A DNA stretch of 64,000 nucleotides from Sphaerisporangium sp040683095 (GCF_040683095.1 NZ_JBFBCI010000032.1:1-64000), one strand, 5' to 3'; positions 49,714 to 59,297 are shown, numbered from the stretch's first letter. The notes: a model not told the origin generated them from the letters alone. Numbers and translations are program-made.

Positions 49714-51564
49714 ATGTCGTGGCAACGCTTCTTCGAAGCCCGCCAGTGCCTGACCCTTCGCCGGGGCCGGGGGCCTGGAGACCTCGTCCTGTTGGCGGAC
49801 GACACAGGGGACGGCCCCCGAGCGTCGGTGTGGGACGTACGGGCGAACGTGACCCGGCCCGTGACCGGGAAGGTCGGCGACGCGGAGAACGCCGTGCTGA
49901 CCGCCGCGGGCGACGCCGTGCTGAGCCACCACTCCGACGACGACGGCTCCGAGATGGGCCACCTCATGTCGACCTGCCTGGCGACGGGCGCGGTGCGCGA
50001 CCTGACCCCCGACCTGCCGCCGTACACGCTGCGCGGCATCGACGTGGCCCGGGAGGGCGACCAGGTGGTGCTCACCGCCGTCGCGGAGGACGGGTTCAGC
50101 CTGTGGCTGGTCGCGGGCGGACCGCCCAGGCGGCTGTTCACCTCGCGGAACGAGACGTGGAACGGCCTGATCTCCGCCGACGGGACGCTGGCGAGCGTCG
50201 ACACCACCGACCACAACCCGAGCGTGCGGCGCTTCGGGGTGACCGTACTCGACACCGCCTCCGGGAACGTCCTGGCGTTCCTGTCCGACGGCGTGGACGG
50301 CCCCGTGCGCGCGGTGCGCTTCTCCCCCGTGCCCGGCGACCCGCGCGTGCTCGTCTCGACGGAGCGGACCGGGTTCGCCCGGCCCTGCGTCTGGAACCCC
50401 CTCGACGGGAGCCGTCTGGACCTCGACGCCGCGCACCTGACCGGCGACGTCGTGCCTCTGGACTGGTCCGACGACGCGGCGCGCGTGCTGCTCGCGCACG
50501 TGGACGGCGGCGTCCACCGCATGCTCGAACTCGATGTCCACACCGGGGAGGTGACACCCGTCGACCACCCCTCGGGCGCCTACTTCGAACCTGACGTCGC
50601 CGCGACGCACCTGAACATCTGGGCCTCCCACTACGGCGCGGACGGCATCCGGCTGCTGCGCCAGCGCTTCGACGTCCCCCTGACCGTCCTGGGCGTCGAT
50701 CGGGCCGGCGCCACCACCACGGTGCTGCGATCCGACACCGCCTCCGCCGGTGTCCGCGCCGTCTCGCGCACAATCCGTTCCGCCGACGGCACGCCGCTAC
50801 AGCTGTGGACCTGCGCGCCGCCCGGCGCCACCGCCCCCGGACCGGTCGTCCTCTACCTGCACGGCGGCCCCAACATGGTGACGGTCGACCGGTACAACCC
50901 GCAGGCGCAGGCCTGGCTCGACGAGGGCATCGGCTACGCGGCGCTGAACTACCGCGGCTCGGTCACCTTCGGCCGCGACTTCCGCGAGGGGTTCCGCCCG
51001 TCGCTCGGCGACCGGGAACTGGAGGATGTGGATGCCGCCGTCGAGTGCCTGGTGGCCGAGGGGATCGCCGCCAGGGACCAGGTCTTCGTCACGGGCGTCT
51101 CCTACGGCGGCTACCTGTCGCTGCTGGCGATGGGCCGCCGGCCCCACCTGTTCGCGGGCGCGCTGGCCTTCGTGCCGATGGCCGACTGGCTCGCCGCCTA
51201 CGACGACATGAACCCCGCGCAGCGGCGGGCGTGCCGGTACTTCATCGGCGGCTCCCCCGACGAAATGCCCGACGCGTACCGGAGGGCCTCTCCCATCACC
51301 TACGTCGGCGACGTCCGCGCGCCCGTCTGGATCAGCCACGCCACCCACGACACCCGCTGCCCGGCGCGTCAGGTCCACGACTACGCCCTGGCCGTCGAGC
51401 GCGCCGGTGGCGACGTCGTCCTCGACTGGTTCATCGGCGGCCACGAGACCAGCAGCAGGGACCATGCCATCGCCGACCAGCGGCGCATGCTGGGCCTGGT
51501 GCGGTCGGCGCTGCGGGGCGAACGCTGGTCCACCGGCCCCGTGACACCCCCTCCGGCCGGGTGA
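49714..51564 (+). CDS. S9 family prolyl oligopeptidase-like serine peptidase
   Basis: 616 residues: an N-terminal beta-propeller-like region and a C-terminal alpha/beta hydrolase domain. The nucleophile Ser is about residue 463 (GVSYGGYLSLL, GxSxGG); the acid is probably the Asp of HATHDTRCPARQ and the His that of IGGHETSS. No signal peptide, so it works in the cytoplasm, fitting breakdown of imported peptides. It lies 15 bp after dppF with AGAGGAACG upstream, as the last gene of the transport operon. Convergent with rny. Confidence 0.9.
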   Translation: MSWQRFFEARQCLTLRRGRGPGDLVLLADDTGDGPRASVWDVRANVTRPVTGKVGDAENAVLTAAGDAVLSHHSDDDGSEMGHLMSTCLATGAVRDLTPDLPPYTLRGIDVAREGDQVVLTAVAEDGFSLWLVAGGPPRRLFTSRNETWNGLISADGTLASVDTTDHNPSVRRFGVTVLDTASGNVLAFLSDGVDGPVRAVRFSPVPGDPRVLVSTERTGFARPCVWNPLDGSRLDLDAAHLTGDVVPLDWSDDAARVLLAHVDGGVHRMLELDVHTGEVTPVDHPSGAYFEPDVAATHLNIWASHYGADGIRLLRQRFDVPLTVLGVDRAGATTTVLRSDTASAGVRAVSRTIRSADGTPLQLWTCAPPGATAPGPVVLYLHGGPNMVTVDRYNPQAQAWLDEGIGYAALNYRGSVTFGRDFREGFRPSLGDRELEDVDAAVECLVAEGIAARDQVFVTGVSYGGYLSLLAMGRRPHLFAGALAFVPMADWLAAYDDMNPAQRRACRYFIGGSPDEMPDAYRRASPITYVGDVRAPVWISHATHDTRCPARQVHDYALAVERAGGDVVLDWFIGGHETSSRDHAIADQRRMLGLVRSALRGERWSTGPVTPPPAG

Positions 51565-51600
51565 CCACGGCAGACCTCAAGGTGGATGGCGGCGGAGGAG

Positions 51601-53220
51601 TCAGCGGGCGAATTCGGTGGCGCGGGATTCTCTTACCACGGTGATGCGGATTTGGCCGGGGTAGGTCAGTTCCTCTTCTACCTGCTTGGCGACGTCGCGG
51701 GCGATGACCTGGGCCTGGATGTCGTCGATCGCCTCGGGGCGGACCATGACCCTGATCTCGCGGCCGGCCTGCATGGCGAAGACCTTCTCGACGCCGTCGT
51801 AGGACTGGGCGATCTCCTCCAGCCGCTCCAGCCGCTTGACGTACGCCTCCAGGGACTCGCGGCGGGCTCCCGGGCGGCTGCCGCTGATGGCGTCGGCGGC
51901 CTGGGTGAGCACCGCCTCGACCGTGCGGACCTCCACCTCGTTGTGGTGCGCCTCGATGGCGTGGACGACGTCCTCGTGCTCGCCGTACCGGCGGGCGATC
52001 TCGGCGCCGATCAGGGCGTGGCTGCCCTCGACCTCGTGGGTGAGCGCCTTGCCGATGTCGTGCAGGACCGTGCAGCGCTTGAGCATCATCGGGTCTAGGC
52101 GCAGCTCGGAGGCCATGATGCCGGCGATGTGCGCCGACTCGACGAGGTGCTTGAGGACGTTCTGCCCGTAGGAGGTGCGGTAGCGGAGCTGGCCGAGCAG
52201 CATGATCAGCTCGGGGTGCATGTCGGTGATGGCGAGCTCGACCAGCGCGTCCTCGCCGGCACGCACGCAGAGGTCCTTGACCTCCTCCTTGCTGCGCTCG
52301 TACGCCTCCTCGATGCGCTGCGGGTGGATGCGGCCGTCGAGGACGAGCTTTTCGAGGGTCAGCCGGGCGGTCTCCCGCCGGACCGGGTCGAAGCAGGACA
52401 GGAGCACCGCTTCGGGCGTGTCGTCGATGATCAGGTTGACGCCGGTGGTCGACTCGAAGGCGCGGATGTTGCGGCCCTCGCGGCCGATGATGCGGCCTTT
52501 CATCTCGTCGCCGGGCAGATGGAGCACGCTCACCACGGACTCGGCGGTCTGCTCGGTGGCGACGCGCTGCACGGCCAAGGTGACGATCTTGGTGGCGCGC
52601 TTCTCGCCTTCCTTGCGAGCCTCGCTCTCGATCTCCCTGACGATCAGCGCGGCCTCGCGCTTGGCCTGGTTCTCGATGGTCGTGACCAGCTCGGCCTTGG
52701 CCTGGTCGGCGGTCAGGCCGGCGACGCGCTCCAGGATCTCGCGGCGCTGGTCCTCGACGTGGTCGAGCTCGGCGCGCCGCCCGGTGAGCTCGGTCTCGGC
52801 CTCGGTGAGCTTTCTGGCGGTCTCGGCCTGCCTGCGGGTCTCCTCGTCGAGCCGCTCCTCGCGCTCGGCGAGGCGGTGCTCCCGGCGCTCCAGGTCGGAC
52901 CTGAGCTCCTTGAGCTCGGTCTTGAGGACGCGGGACTCGTCCTCGACCTCCTTGCGCATGCGCAGGGCGTTCTCGGCGGCCGCCTCGGCCTTGCCGACCA
53001 TCTCACCGGCGTCGGTCTCGGCCTTGACGCGGATCTCCAGCCCTTCGCGCCGCGCCTGTTCAAGCTCGGCGTGGACGTCCGCGAGCTGCTCGGCGGTCGG
53101 GCCGCGCCTGCCGGTGCGGTCGCCGCCGATGCGGCGTATCAGCACGACCAGGGCGACGATCGCGATGAGCGCCAGCAGGACAACGGCTACCGCCAGCATG
53201 ATCACGATCGTCGAATCCAT
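51601..53220 (-). CDS. rny: ribonuclease Y
   Basis: 539 residues. An N-terminal membrane anchor (IVIMLAVAVVLLALIAIVALVVLI) and a long charged coiled coil (about 30-200) precede a KH domain (GDEMKGRIIGREGRNIRAFESTTGVNLIIDDTPEAV) and an HD domain (CTVLHDIGKALTHEVEGSHALIGAEI). It is a membrane-tethered endonuclease that starts mRNA decay. ATG 53220 has GAGGAGGG upstream; the longer frame to 53271 adds nothing family-like. Confidence 0.94.
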   Translation of the reverse strand: MDSTIVIMLAVAVVLLALIAIVALVVLIRRIGGDRTGRRGPTAEQLADVHAELEQARREGLEIRVKAETDAGEMVGKAEAAAENALRMRKEVEDESRVLKTELKELRSDLERREHRLAEREERLDEETRRQAETARKLTEAETELTGRRAELDHVEDQRREILERVAGLTADQAKAELVTTIENQAKREAALIVREIESEARKEGEKRATKIVTLAVQRVATEQTAESVVSVLHLPGDEMKGRIIGREGRNIRAFESTTGVNLIIDDTPEAVLLSCFDPVRRETARLTLEKLVLDGRIHPQRIEEAYERSKEEVKDLCVRAGEDALVELAITDMHPELIMLLGQLRYRTSYGQNVLKHLVESAHIAGIMASELRLDPMMLKRCTVLHDIGKALTHEVEGSHALIGAEIARRYGEHEDVVHAIEAHHNEVEVRTVEAVLTQAADAISGSRPGARRESLEAYVKRLERLEEIAQSYDGVEKVFAMQAGREIRVMVRPEAIDDIQAQVIARDVAKQVEEELTYPGQIRITVVRESRATEFAR

Positions 53221-53682
53221 GCGCGCCAACCCTCCTCGCGTCGCGAGCTTGAGCACGCGAGGGCCACACACGCGGCACGGACTCGCCCGAGCGGGCGATT
53301 CTTGTCAGACAAATATGTCCAACGCCCGGACACGAAGGCATCCGGCCGCTGGGTGTGATCGGTCTAAATCGTCCGTCGAACACCGTTATGGCAATCCGCA
53401 CTGCGCGGAGTAGCTCCTCACTGTGGTCGAGATTAAGCGTCAGAGAGGTAACGAGCAAGCAAAGTCCGCCCGTCAAGCCAGTTTTGTACCCTAGGCCCGG
53501 CTGGACGAGGTCCGCCGCCACCGACATCGCGCCCGATGAATCCCACTATGTCGCACAGGGGGCGAAAAGTCTGCTTAACGCCACTCGGGCGGTGCTTCGC
53601 CCCAGCCTCTCGGTACACGCCCGGTTCGGATATTTTTCGCCAGGCACGGCACGTTCGCCGGGCGCGAGGGTATGGGGGCGCC
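53221..53682. other. 462-bp divergent region between rny and the LLM oxidoreductase gene
   Basis: Less GC-rich than average around 53300-53460. It holds a TCGAAC half-site (53376-53381) but no full LexA box. No start-supported coding frame, RNA gene or clear terminator is seen. It presumably contains both promoters. Confidence 0.4.
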
Positions 53683-54648
53683 ATGGCAGAGATCGGTTAC
53701 ACGCTCATGTGCGAGCAGACTCCCACCCGGCGGCTGGTCGATGACGCCGTCAGCGCCGAGCGCGCGGGGTTCGACTACGAGGCCATGTCCGACCACTACT
53801 TCCCGTGGCTCGAGGAGATGGGCCACTCGTCCTACGCCTGGTCGGTGCTGGGCGCGGTAGCCCACGCCACCGAGCGCATCCCGCTGATGACCTACGTCAC
53901 CTGCCCGATCATGCGTTACCACCCGGCCGTGGTGGCCCAGAAGGCCGCCACGATGGGCGCGCTGTCGGACGGACGTTTCACGCTGGGACTCGGCGCGGGT
54001 GAGAACCTGAACGAGCACGTCGTCGGCCGGGGCTGGCCCCCGGTGAACATCCGCCACGAGATGTTCGGCGAGGCCGTCGAGATCATCCAGGCGTTGTTCT
54101 CCGGGGACTACATCAGCTACCGGGGCGACCACTACACCGTCGACTCGGCCAAGCTGTACGACCTCCCGGACGAGCCGGTGCCGGTCGGCATCGCGGCCTC
54201 CGGGCCGCAGTCGGCCGACCTCGCCGCGGAGTACGGCGACGCGCTGATCGCGGTCCATCCCGACGCCCACCTGGTCGACCGCTTCCACGCCACCGGCGGC
54301 GAGGGGAAGCCCGTCTACGGCCAGGTCGCGGTCTCCTACGACACCGACGTCGAGGCGGCCAAGGAGCGGGCCCACCGGCTGTGGAGGTGGTTCGCCGCGG
54401 ACTGGAAGGTGCTCTCTGAGCTACCGGCTCCGGTGAACTTCGCGTCGTACGCGAAGTTCGTCCGCCCGGACGACGTCGCGTCCCAGGTGCCCTGCGGCGA
54501 CGACCCGGACAAGGTGGTGGAGGCCGTGAAGAAGTTCATCGACGCGGGCTTCACGCACGTCGCGCTGGTGCAGATCGGCGCCGAGCACCAGCAGGAGTTC
54601 CTCACCTGGGCGGAGAAGGAACTCCTCCCGGCGCTCCGCGATCTGTGA
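53683..54648 (+). CDS. F420-dependent LLM-class oxidoreductase (glucose-6-phosphate dehydrogenase-like)
   Basis: 321 residues of the luciferase-like TIM-barrel family. The N-terminus IGYTLMCEQTPTRRLVDDAV and the segments MSDHYFPWLEEMGHSSYAWSVLGAVA, VTCPIMRYHPAVVAQKAATMGALSDGRFTLGLGAGENLNEHVVG and FTHVALVQIGAEHQ match the F420-dependent group related to Fgd/TIGR03557. It would transfer hydride between coenzyme F420 and an unknown substrate. The extra upstream frame to 53536 is not family-like. It is convergent with the S9 homologue, 21 bp apart. Confidence 0.88.
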   Translation: MAEIGYTLMCEQTPTRRLVDDAVSAERAGFDYEAMSDHYFPWLEEMGHSSYAWSVLGAVAHATERIPLMTYVTCPIMRYHPAVVAQKAATMGALSDGRFTLGLGAGENLNEHVVGRGWPPVNIRHEMFGEAVEIIQALFSGDYISYRGDHYTVDSAKLYDLPDEPVPVGIAASGPQSADLAAEYGDALIAVHPDAHLVDRFHATGGEGKPVYGQVAVSYDTDVEAAKERAHRLWRWFAADWKVLSELPAPVNFASYAKFVRPDDVASQVPCGDDPDKVVEAVKKFIDAGFTHVALVQIGAEHQQEFLTWAEKELLPALRDL

Positions 54649-54669
54649 CGGCCCAGGACCCGCGACGGG

Positions 54670-56589
54670 TTACCGGAAGATCTGCTGGTAGAACGCCAGC
54701 TCGGCGGCGAGGGCGGCGCTCCTGGTCTCGGCGCGGCCGAAACCGTGCCCCTCGCCTTCGAAGGACAGGTAGGTGCACGGGACGCCGCGCTCGTTGAGCA
54801 CCGCCACGAACTCCTCGGCCTGCGCCGGCGGCACCACGAGGTCGTCCTGGCCCTGCATCAGCAGCATCGGGCAGTCGATCTGGCCCGCCCGGGACAACGG
54901 CTCCCGCGTGGCGTACAGCGCGGCGTTCTCCGGGCCGACCAGCCATTCGACGTACCGGGACTCGAAGTCGTGCGTCGTGGCGGCCAGCGGCGCGAGAGCG
55001 CTGACGCCCGCGATCGAGACGCCGCCGCAGAACAGCCCGGTGGCGCAGCAGGCCGCCATGGCCGTCCAGCCGCCGGCGCCCGCGCCGCGGATCGCGATGC
55101 GCTCGGGGTCGGCGAGCCCGGCGGAGAGCAGCCACTCGGCGGCGGCGATCACGTCCTCGACGTCGACGGCGCCCCAGCGCCCCTTCAGCCGGTCGCGGTA
55201 GGCGCGCCCGTAGCCGGTGGACCCGCCGTAGTTCACGTCGATCACGCCGATGCCGCGGCTGGTGAGGAACGCCTTGTGCGGGTCGAGGGCGGTCACGCCG
55301 TGCGCGGCCGGGCCGCCGTGCGCGAACACGACGTACGGCGGCGCGACCTCGCCGAGGGTCACCGCAGGGTTGGCGGGGGAGTAGACGTAGGCGTGCACGC
55401 GGCGCCCGAACCGGCTGTGGATCTCGACGGGCAGGGGCACCGGCAGGTAGGCCGCGTCGGGCGGCTCGCCGATGTCGCTGCGCAGGCTCTCGGCGGTGTT
55501 CTCGCCGGTGTTCTCGGAGGTGCCGGTGCCGACGTCGACCCGCACCACCGACCGGGACACCGTCGCGGAGTAGGCGATGCCGCACACCGTGGAGCCGTCG
55601 GCGCCGAGGGACGGCTCCCAGCCGTCGTAGGGCTGCGGCGGGTGCGTCATCTCGCCCGTGCGGGGGTCGAGGACGCCGAGCCGCAGGTCGCCGCGCCCGT
55701 GCACGACCGCGAGCCGCCCGTCGGCGAGGACGGCGTACGGCGCGGCGCCGAGCTGCTGGGGCGCCCAGGCGAACTCCTCCTCGGCGGGGAACAGCGCGCG
55801 CGAGGACGAGCCGTCCAGGCCGGCCTCCTCCAGGTTCCACCACCCGGAGCGGTCGGTCAGCAGGTAGAGGTGGCCGGGCCCGTTCCACCGGGGCGCCAGC
55901 ACCGACTCGGCGGGGCCGCCCATGACGCGCCACGACTCGCCGTCGGCGAGCCTGGTGACGCGCAGCTCGGTGCCGATCCAAGGCATGCGCGGGTGGTCCC
56001 AGCAGATGTACGCGAGGTGCTCGCCGTCCGGAGAGGGCGTGGGGGAGGCGTAGAAGTCGCTGCCCGTGACCCGCTGCCAGGGCTCGCCACCGCCGGGCAG
56101 CGGGATCGACACGATCGACCGGGCCACCTTGCCGTCGCCGCCGTGGCGTTCCTGGACGCACCACACCACGCCCGCGTGGACGGTCAGGTCGGCGTAGCGC
56201 AGCCCGCGCGCGACGTCGGGCTCGGGGGTGATCGGGCGGGGCGCCCCGCCGCCGGCGGGCAGCAGGTACAGCCGCTGGTCGGCGTGCTCGGCGAACACGA
56301 CGTCGCCCTCGGGCGTCACGGCGTACGAGCGGCCTCCGTACTCGTGGACGCGGGTGCGCGCGTCCCAGGGCGCGGGCAGCAGCTCTCGGCACGTGCCGCC
56401 CGCGTCGCGGTGGACGATGGTGCGCCTGCCGCCTTCGGTGGGCCGTTCCTCCTCCCACCACATCTCGTCGCCGATGACCGTCGGGTTACCGGGCCGCACG
56501 CCGGACCGGACGACCTCGGCGGTGGAGATGGGCGAGGGCCAGGCACCGAACGGAGGAACGGGGCGCCCGGACATGCGCTCGGGGGGCAT
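54670..56589 (-). CDS. S9 family peptidase homologue lacking the catalytic serine
   Basis: 639 residues with the acylaminoacyl-peptidase layout: propeller-like N-terminal half and alpha/beta-hydrolase C-terminal half (VFAHGGPAAHG; VIDVNYGGSTGYGRAYRDRLKGRWGAVDVEDV). In relatives the nucleophile motif is IRGGSAGGW. Here it reads IRGAGAGGW, with Gly504 at the serine position (GGC on the coding strand). The triad Asp (GQDDLVVP) and His (EGEGHGFG) are still present. It is therefore probably inactive as a peptidase or uses another chemistry, unless the base is a sequencing error. ATG 56589 has CAGGATTCGGCT upstream; ATG 56574 is an alternative. Confidence 0.87.
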   Translation of the reverse strand: MPPERMSGRPVPPFGAWPSPISTAEVVRSGVRPGNPTVIGDEMWWEEERPTEGGRRTIVHRDAGGTCRELLPAPWDARTRVHEYGGRSYAVTPEGDVVFAEHADQRLYLLPAGGGAPRPITPEPDVARGLRYADLTVHAGVVWCVQERHGGDGKVARSIVSIPLPGGGEPWQRVTGSDFYASPTPSPDGEHLAYICWDHPRMPWIGTELRVTRLADGESWRVMGGPAESVLAPRWNGPGHLYLLTDRSGWWNLEEAGLDGSSSRALFPAEEEFAWAPQQLGAAPYAVLADGRLAVVHGRGDLRLGVLDPRTGEMTHPPQPYDGWEPSLGADGSTVCGIAYSATVSRSVVRVDVGTGTSENTGENTAESLRSDIGEPPDAAYLPVPLPVEIHSRFGRRVHAYVYSPANPAVTLGEVAPPYVVFAHGGPAAHGVTALDPHKAFLTSRGIGVIDVNYGGSTGYGRAYRDRLKGRWGAVDVEDVIAAAEWLLSAGLADPERIAIRGAGAGGWTAMAACCATGLFCGGVSIAGVSALAPLAATTHDFESRYVEWLVGPENAALYATREPLSRAGQIDCPMLLMQGQDDLVVPPAQAEEFVAVLNERGVPCTYLSFEGEGHGFGRAETRSAALAAELAFYQQIFR

Positions 56590-56627
56590 AGCCGAATCCT
56601 GCCGGAAAACGAGACGCGGTGTGGTCG

Positions 56628-57467
56628 CTACGGAGCCGCTCGTGTTCCCGGGTGGGTGCGCAAAGCGGGCGGGGAGGGATATTTCCCGGCGAGCGCGCCG
56701 AGATGGCGGATCACCGCGCGCCGCCAGGCGCCGTCGTCGAACATCGCGCGCAGGGCGTCGTCCACGCCCGCGCGAAGGTCGTCCCGAGCGACCGCGATGC
56801 CGTACGCCTGCCGCGCGAAGGTGTGCCCGACCAGCCGGACGGCCTCCGGCGAGCGGGCGGCGAACCCGGCGAGGACCGCCGCCTCGCCGGTGACCGCGTG
56901 CACCCGCCCGGAGGCGAGCCGCCGGGCGCACTCCTCCAGCGTCGAGACGGTCAGGAAGGCGCGCTGCCAGGCCGAGCCGAACCGGGCCACCAGGGGGCTG
57001 GGGGAGGCCGTGCAGACCCGCTTCTGGGTGAGGTCACGCAGGCGGCGGACGGACATGTCGCCCGCGCCCGCGAGGATGTCCTCGCCGGAGACCAGATAGG
57101 GCCCCGCGACGGACGCCGGGCCGGGGCCGTCCGCGGGCAGGGGTTCTCCCATGCTGAGGTCGGCGGGCGGGGAGGCCGGGACGGTCACGTAGCGCACCTG
57201 GTCGTCCCGGTAGCCGAGCCGCCGCGCGACGTAGCCAGCGACCTCGATCTCGAAGCCCGCGTAGCCGCCGGAGGGCGACAGATCGGCAAGCCCGGGACGT
57301 CCGGGGTGCACGCCGATCACGAGCGTGCCGTGGCCGCCTCCGCAGCCCGCGAGGAGGGCCGGCGCCGCGATGAGCGCCGCCACGAGCCCCGCCGGCAGCG
57401 CTCCTGACGGCCCGGCGCCGGGCCGGCGGCGGGTGGCCGGTGGCGGGAGGGGCCGCGTCCTGCTCAT
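56628..57467 (-). CDS. amino-acid ABC transporter substrate-binding-like lipoprotein
   Basis: 279 residues of solute-binding family 3. The signal peptide ends ALLAGC (Cys about residue 38), then TLVIGVHPGRPGLADLSPSGGYAGFEIEVAGYVARRLGY, the family-3 opening, and a second lobe near EECARRLASGRVHAVTGEAAVLAGF. It is more divergent than the GluB protein in the same cluster and has no permease or ATPase of its own. It could be a second binding protein for GluCD or a sensor. ATG 57467 follows the 178-bp gap after gluD. Confidence 0.75.
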   Translation of the reverse strand: MSRTRPLPPPATRRRPGAGPSGALPAGLVAALIAAPALLAGCGGGHGTLVIGVHPGRPGLADLSPSGGYAGFEIEVAGYVARRLGYRDDQVRYVTVPASPPADLSMGEPLPADGPGPASVAGPYLVSGEDILAGAGDMSVRRLRDLTQKRVCTASPSPLVARFGSAWQRAFLTVSTLEECARRLASGRVHAVTGEAAVLAGFAARSPEAVRLVGHTFARQAYGIAVARDDLRAGVDDALRAMFDDGAWRRAVIRHLGALAGKYPSPPALRTHPGTRAAP

Positions 57468-57528
57468 TCGCAGTATTAGAGCCGCCCGGCCGCGCACCCG
57501 CCCGCGATAAGGCGGAAGCTTTACGCGG

Positions 57529-57587
57529 CGCCGTTCCCGAGGCCCACGGGCGCAGTTCCCGAGGTGCATGCGGCGGAGTTGCCGAGG
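57529..57587. repeat. three imperfect 22-bp repeats
   Basis: TTCCCGAGG-type cores at 57534, 57556 and 57579 in the gap between gluD and the lipoprotein gene. Period 22-23 bp. Function unknown. Confidence 0.4.
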
Positions 57588-57645
57588 GCCGCGCGGCGCC
57601 GCCGTCCAAGGGGTACGCGGCGCCGCGCGAAGGCACGTGAACGGG

Positions 57646-58524
57646 CTACACGGTGCCGCCGCCCATGCCCACGGCGGTCGGCGCGCCGACCACGGTCGCG
57701 GTCGTCTTCGAGTTGCGCCGGCCCCGCCGTTCGAGCCGGTTGGCGACGTAGCTCAGGGCGAGGTTGATCGCGATGTAGACAAGCGAGATGACGATCGCGC
57801 TCGGGATGAGGTTGCCGAAGTTGGACGGGATCTGCTTGAGCCCGTAGTTCAGCAGTTCCTCGTAGGCGATGACCCACCCGAGCGCGGTGTCCTTGAGCAG
57901 GACGACCATCTGGCTCACGATCGCGGGCATCATCGCCGTCGTGGCCTGCGGCAGCAGGATGAGCCGCATGACGCCGCTCTTGCGCAGGCCCAGGGAGTAC
58001 CCGGCCTCCGACTGCCCGCGCGGCACCGACAGGACGCCCGCGCGGAACACCTCGGCCAGCACCGACCCGTTGTACAGCGTCAGGCCGATCACCACGGCGG
58101 CGAAGGCCGGGACGCTGACGGTGTAGCCGCTGATCGTCGCGGGGCCCGCCTGGGCGAAGAAGATCAGCAGCAGCAGGGGGATCGCGCGGAAGAACTCGAC
58201 GACCGCGGCCGCGGGCACGCGGATCCAGGCGTGGTCGGAGAGCCTGCCCAGCCCGAAGAGGACGCCGAAGACCAGCGCGAGCGCGGCCGACAGGAGCGCG
58301 GCCTCCAGCGTGGCGACGATGCCGGGGATGATCTGGCCCGTCCAGACCTGGGCCTGCAGGAACGGCTCCCACAGCCTGCCCTCGAACTGCCCCTTGTCGG
58401 CCAGCCCCTTGATCACCACGTACGCGATCGCGAGCAGGACGACGGCCGACATCAGGGTCAGGATGTTGTTGCGCAGCCGTGCCCGGGGACCCGGCGCGTC
58501 GAACAGGACGCTCGTAGTGCTCAC
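57646..58524 (-). CDS. gluD: glutamate ABC transporter permease GluD
   Basis: 292 residues with five or six membrane segments. The His/Glu/Gln-permease motif reads FRAGVLSVPRGQSEAGYSLGLRKSGVMRLILLPQA (EAA-like loop). The start is GTG with GGAAGGGGGAC upstream. It follows gluC by 28 bp and forms with it the membrane channel of a polar-amino-acid importer. Confidence 0.9.
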   Translation of the reverse strand: MSTTSVLFDAPGPRARLRNNILTLMSAVVLLAIAYVVIKGLADKGQFEGRLWEPFLQAQVWTGQIIPGIVATLEAALLSAALALVFGVLFGLGRLSDHAWIRVPAAAVVEFFRAIPLLLLIFFAQAGPATISGYTVSVPAFAAVVIGLTLYNGSVLAEVFRAGVLSVPRGQSEAGYSLGLRKSGVMRLILLPQATTAMMPAIVSQMVVLLKDTALGWVIAYEELLNYGLKQIPSNFGNLIPSAIVISLVYIAINLALSYVANRLERRGRRNSKTTATVVGAPTAVGMGGGTV

Positions 58525-58552
58525 GCGTCCCCCTTCCGTGTTGCGGGGGCGG

Positions 58553-59236
58553 TCATCGGCTCACCGCCATGCGCTTGGCCAACCAGCCGAAGAAGAAGCC
58601 GGTGGGCAGCGTCAGGACCATGTACCCGGCCGCGAATCCGAGGAAGATCGGCAGCGTGCCGCCGTAGTCGTCGATCATCTGTTTCATGACCGAGGACGCC
58701 TCGATGTAGCCGGCCACGATCACGATCGTCGTGTTCTTGATGAGCGCGATCAGGATGCTGCCCAGCGGGGCGATGACCGAGCGGAACGCCTGCGGGAGCA
58801 CGACGAGCCGCAGCGACTGCGTGAACGTGAGCCCGATGGCGCGCGCGGCCTCGGCCTGCCCGGTCGGCACGGTGTTGATGCCGGACCGCAGCGCCTCGCA
58901 CACGAACGATGCGGTGTACGCCGACAGGCCGAGGACGGCCCACCAGTAGTAGTTCGTCGACGAGTCGCCGGACAGGGTGTACTGCAGGGTGTCGCTCAGC
59001 CCGAGCGCGCACAGCAGCAGCACGAGCGTGAGCGGGGTGTTGCGCAGAATGTTGACGTAGACCGTCCCCGCGGCCCGCAGGACGGGCGTGGGGGATACCC
59101 GCATCGCGACCAGAACCGTCCCGAGGATCAGCGCCAGCAGGGCGCTCATCACGGTCAGGCGGATCGTCGCCCAGAAGCCGGTGAGGATCGTGCCGAACTC
59201 TTGCGCGAGCGGACTGAAGTCGAGAAGTGATTCCAT
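58553..59236 (-). CDS. gluC: glutamate ABC transporter permease GluC
   Basis: 227 residues with about five membrane segments. The loop CEALRSGINTVPTGQAEAARAIGLTFTQSLRLVVLPQAFR is the ATPase contact of the family. MESLLDFSPL starts at ATG 59236, 61 bp after gluB. Confidence 0.9.
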   Translation of the reverse strand: MESLLDFSPLAQEFGTILTGFWATIRLTVMSALLALILGTVLVAMRVSPTPVLRAAGTVYVNILRNTPLTLVLLLCALGLSDTLQYTLSGDSSTNYYWWAVLGLSAYTASFVCEALRSGINTVPTGQAEAARAIGLTFTQSLRLVVLPQAFRSVIAPLGSILIALIKNTTIVIVAGYIEASSVMKQMIDDYGGTLPIFLGFAAGYMVLTLPTGFFFGWLAKRMAVSR

Positions 59237-59297
59237 CGTGCTCCACCGGAGACGGGGAGCGCCGGTGAGGAAGCCTCACCGGCGCCGGGAACGGGGG

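Noticed and set aside
53376..53390. Possible second LexA box (TCGAAC then ACCG).
   Set aside because: The right half reads TTATG instead of GTTCG, so the palindrome needed by LexA is missing.
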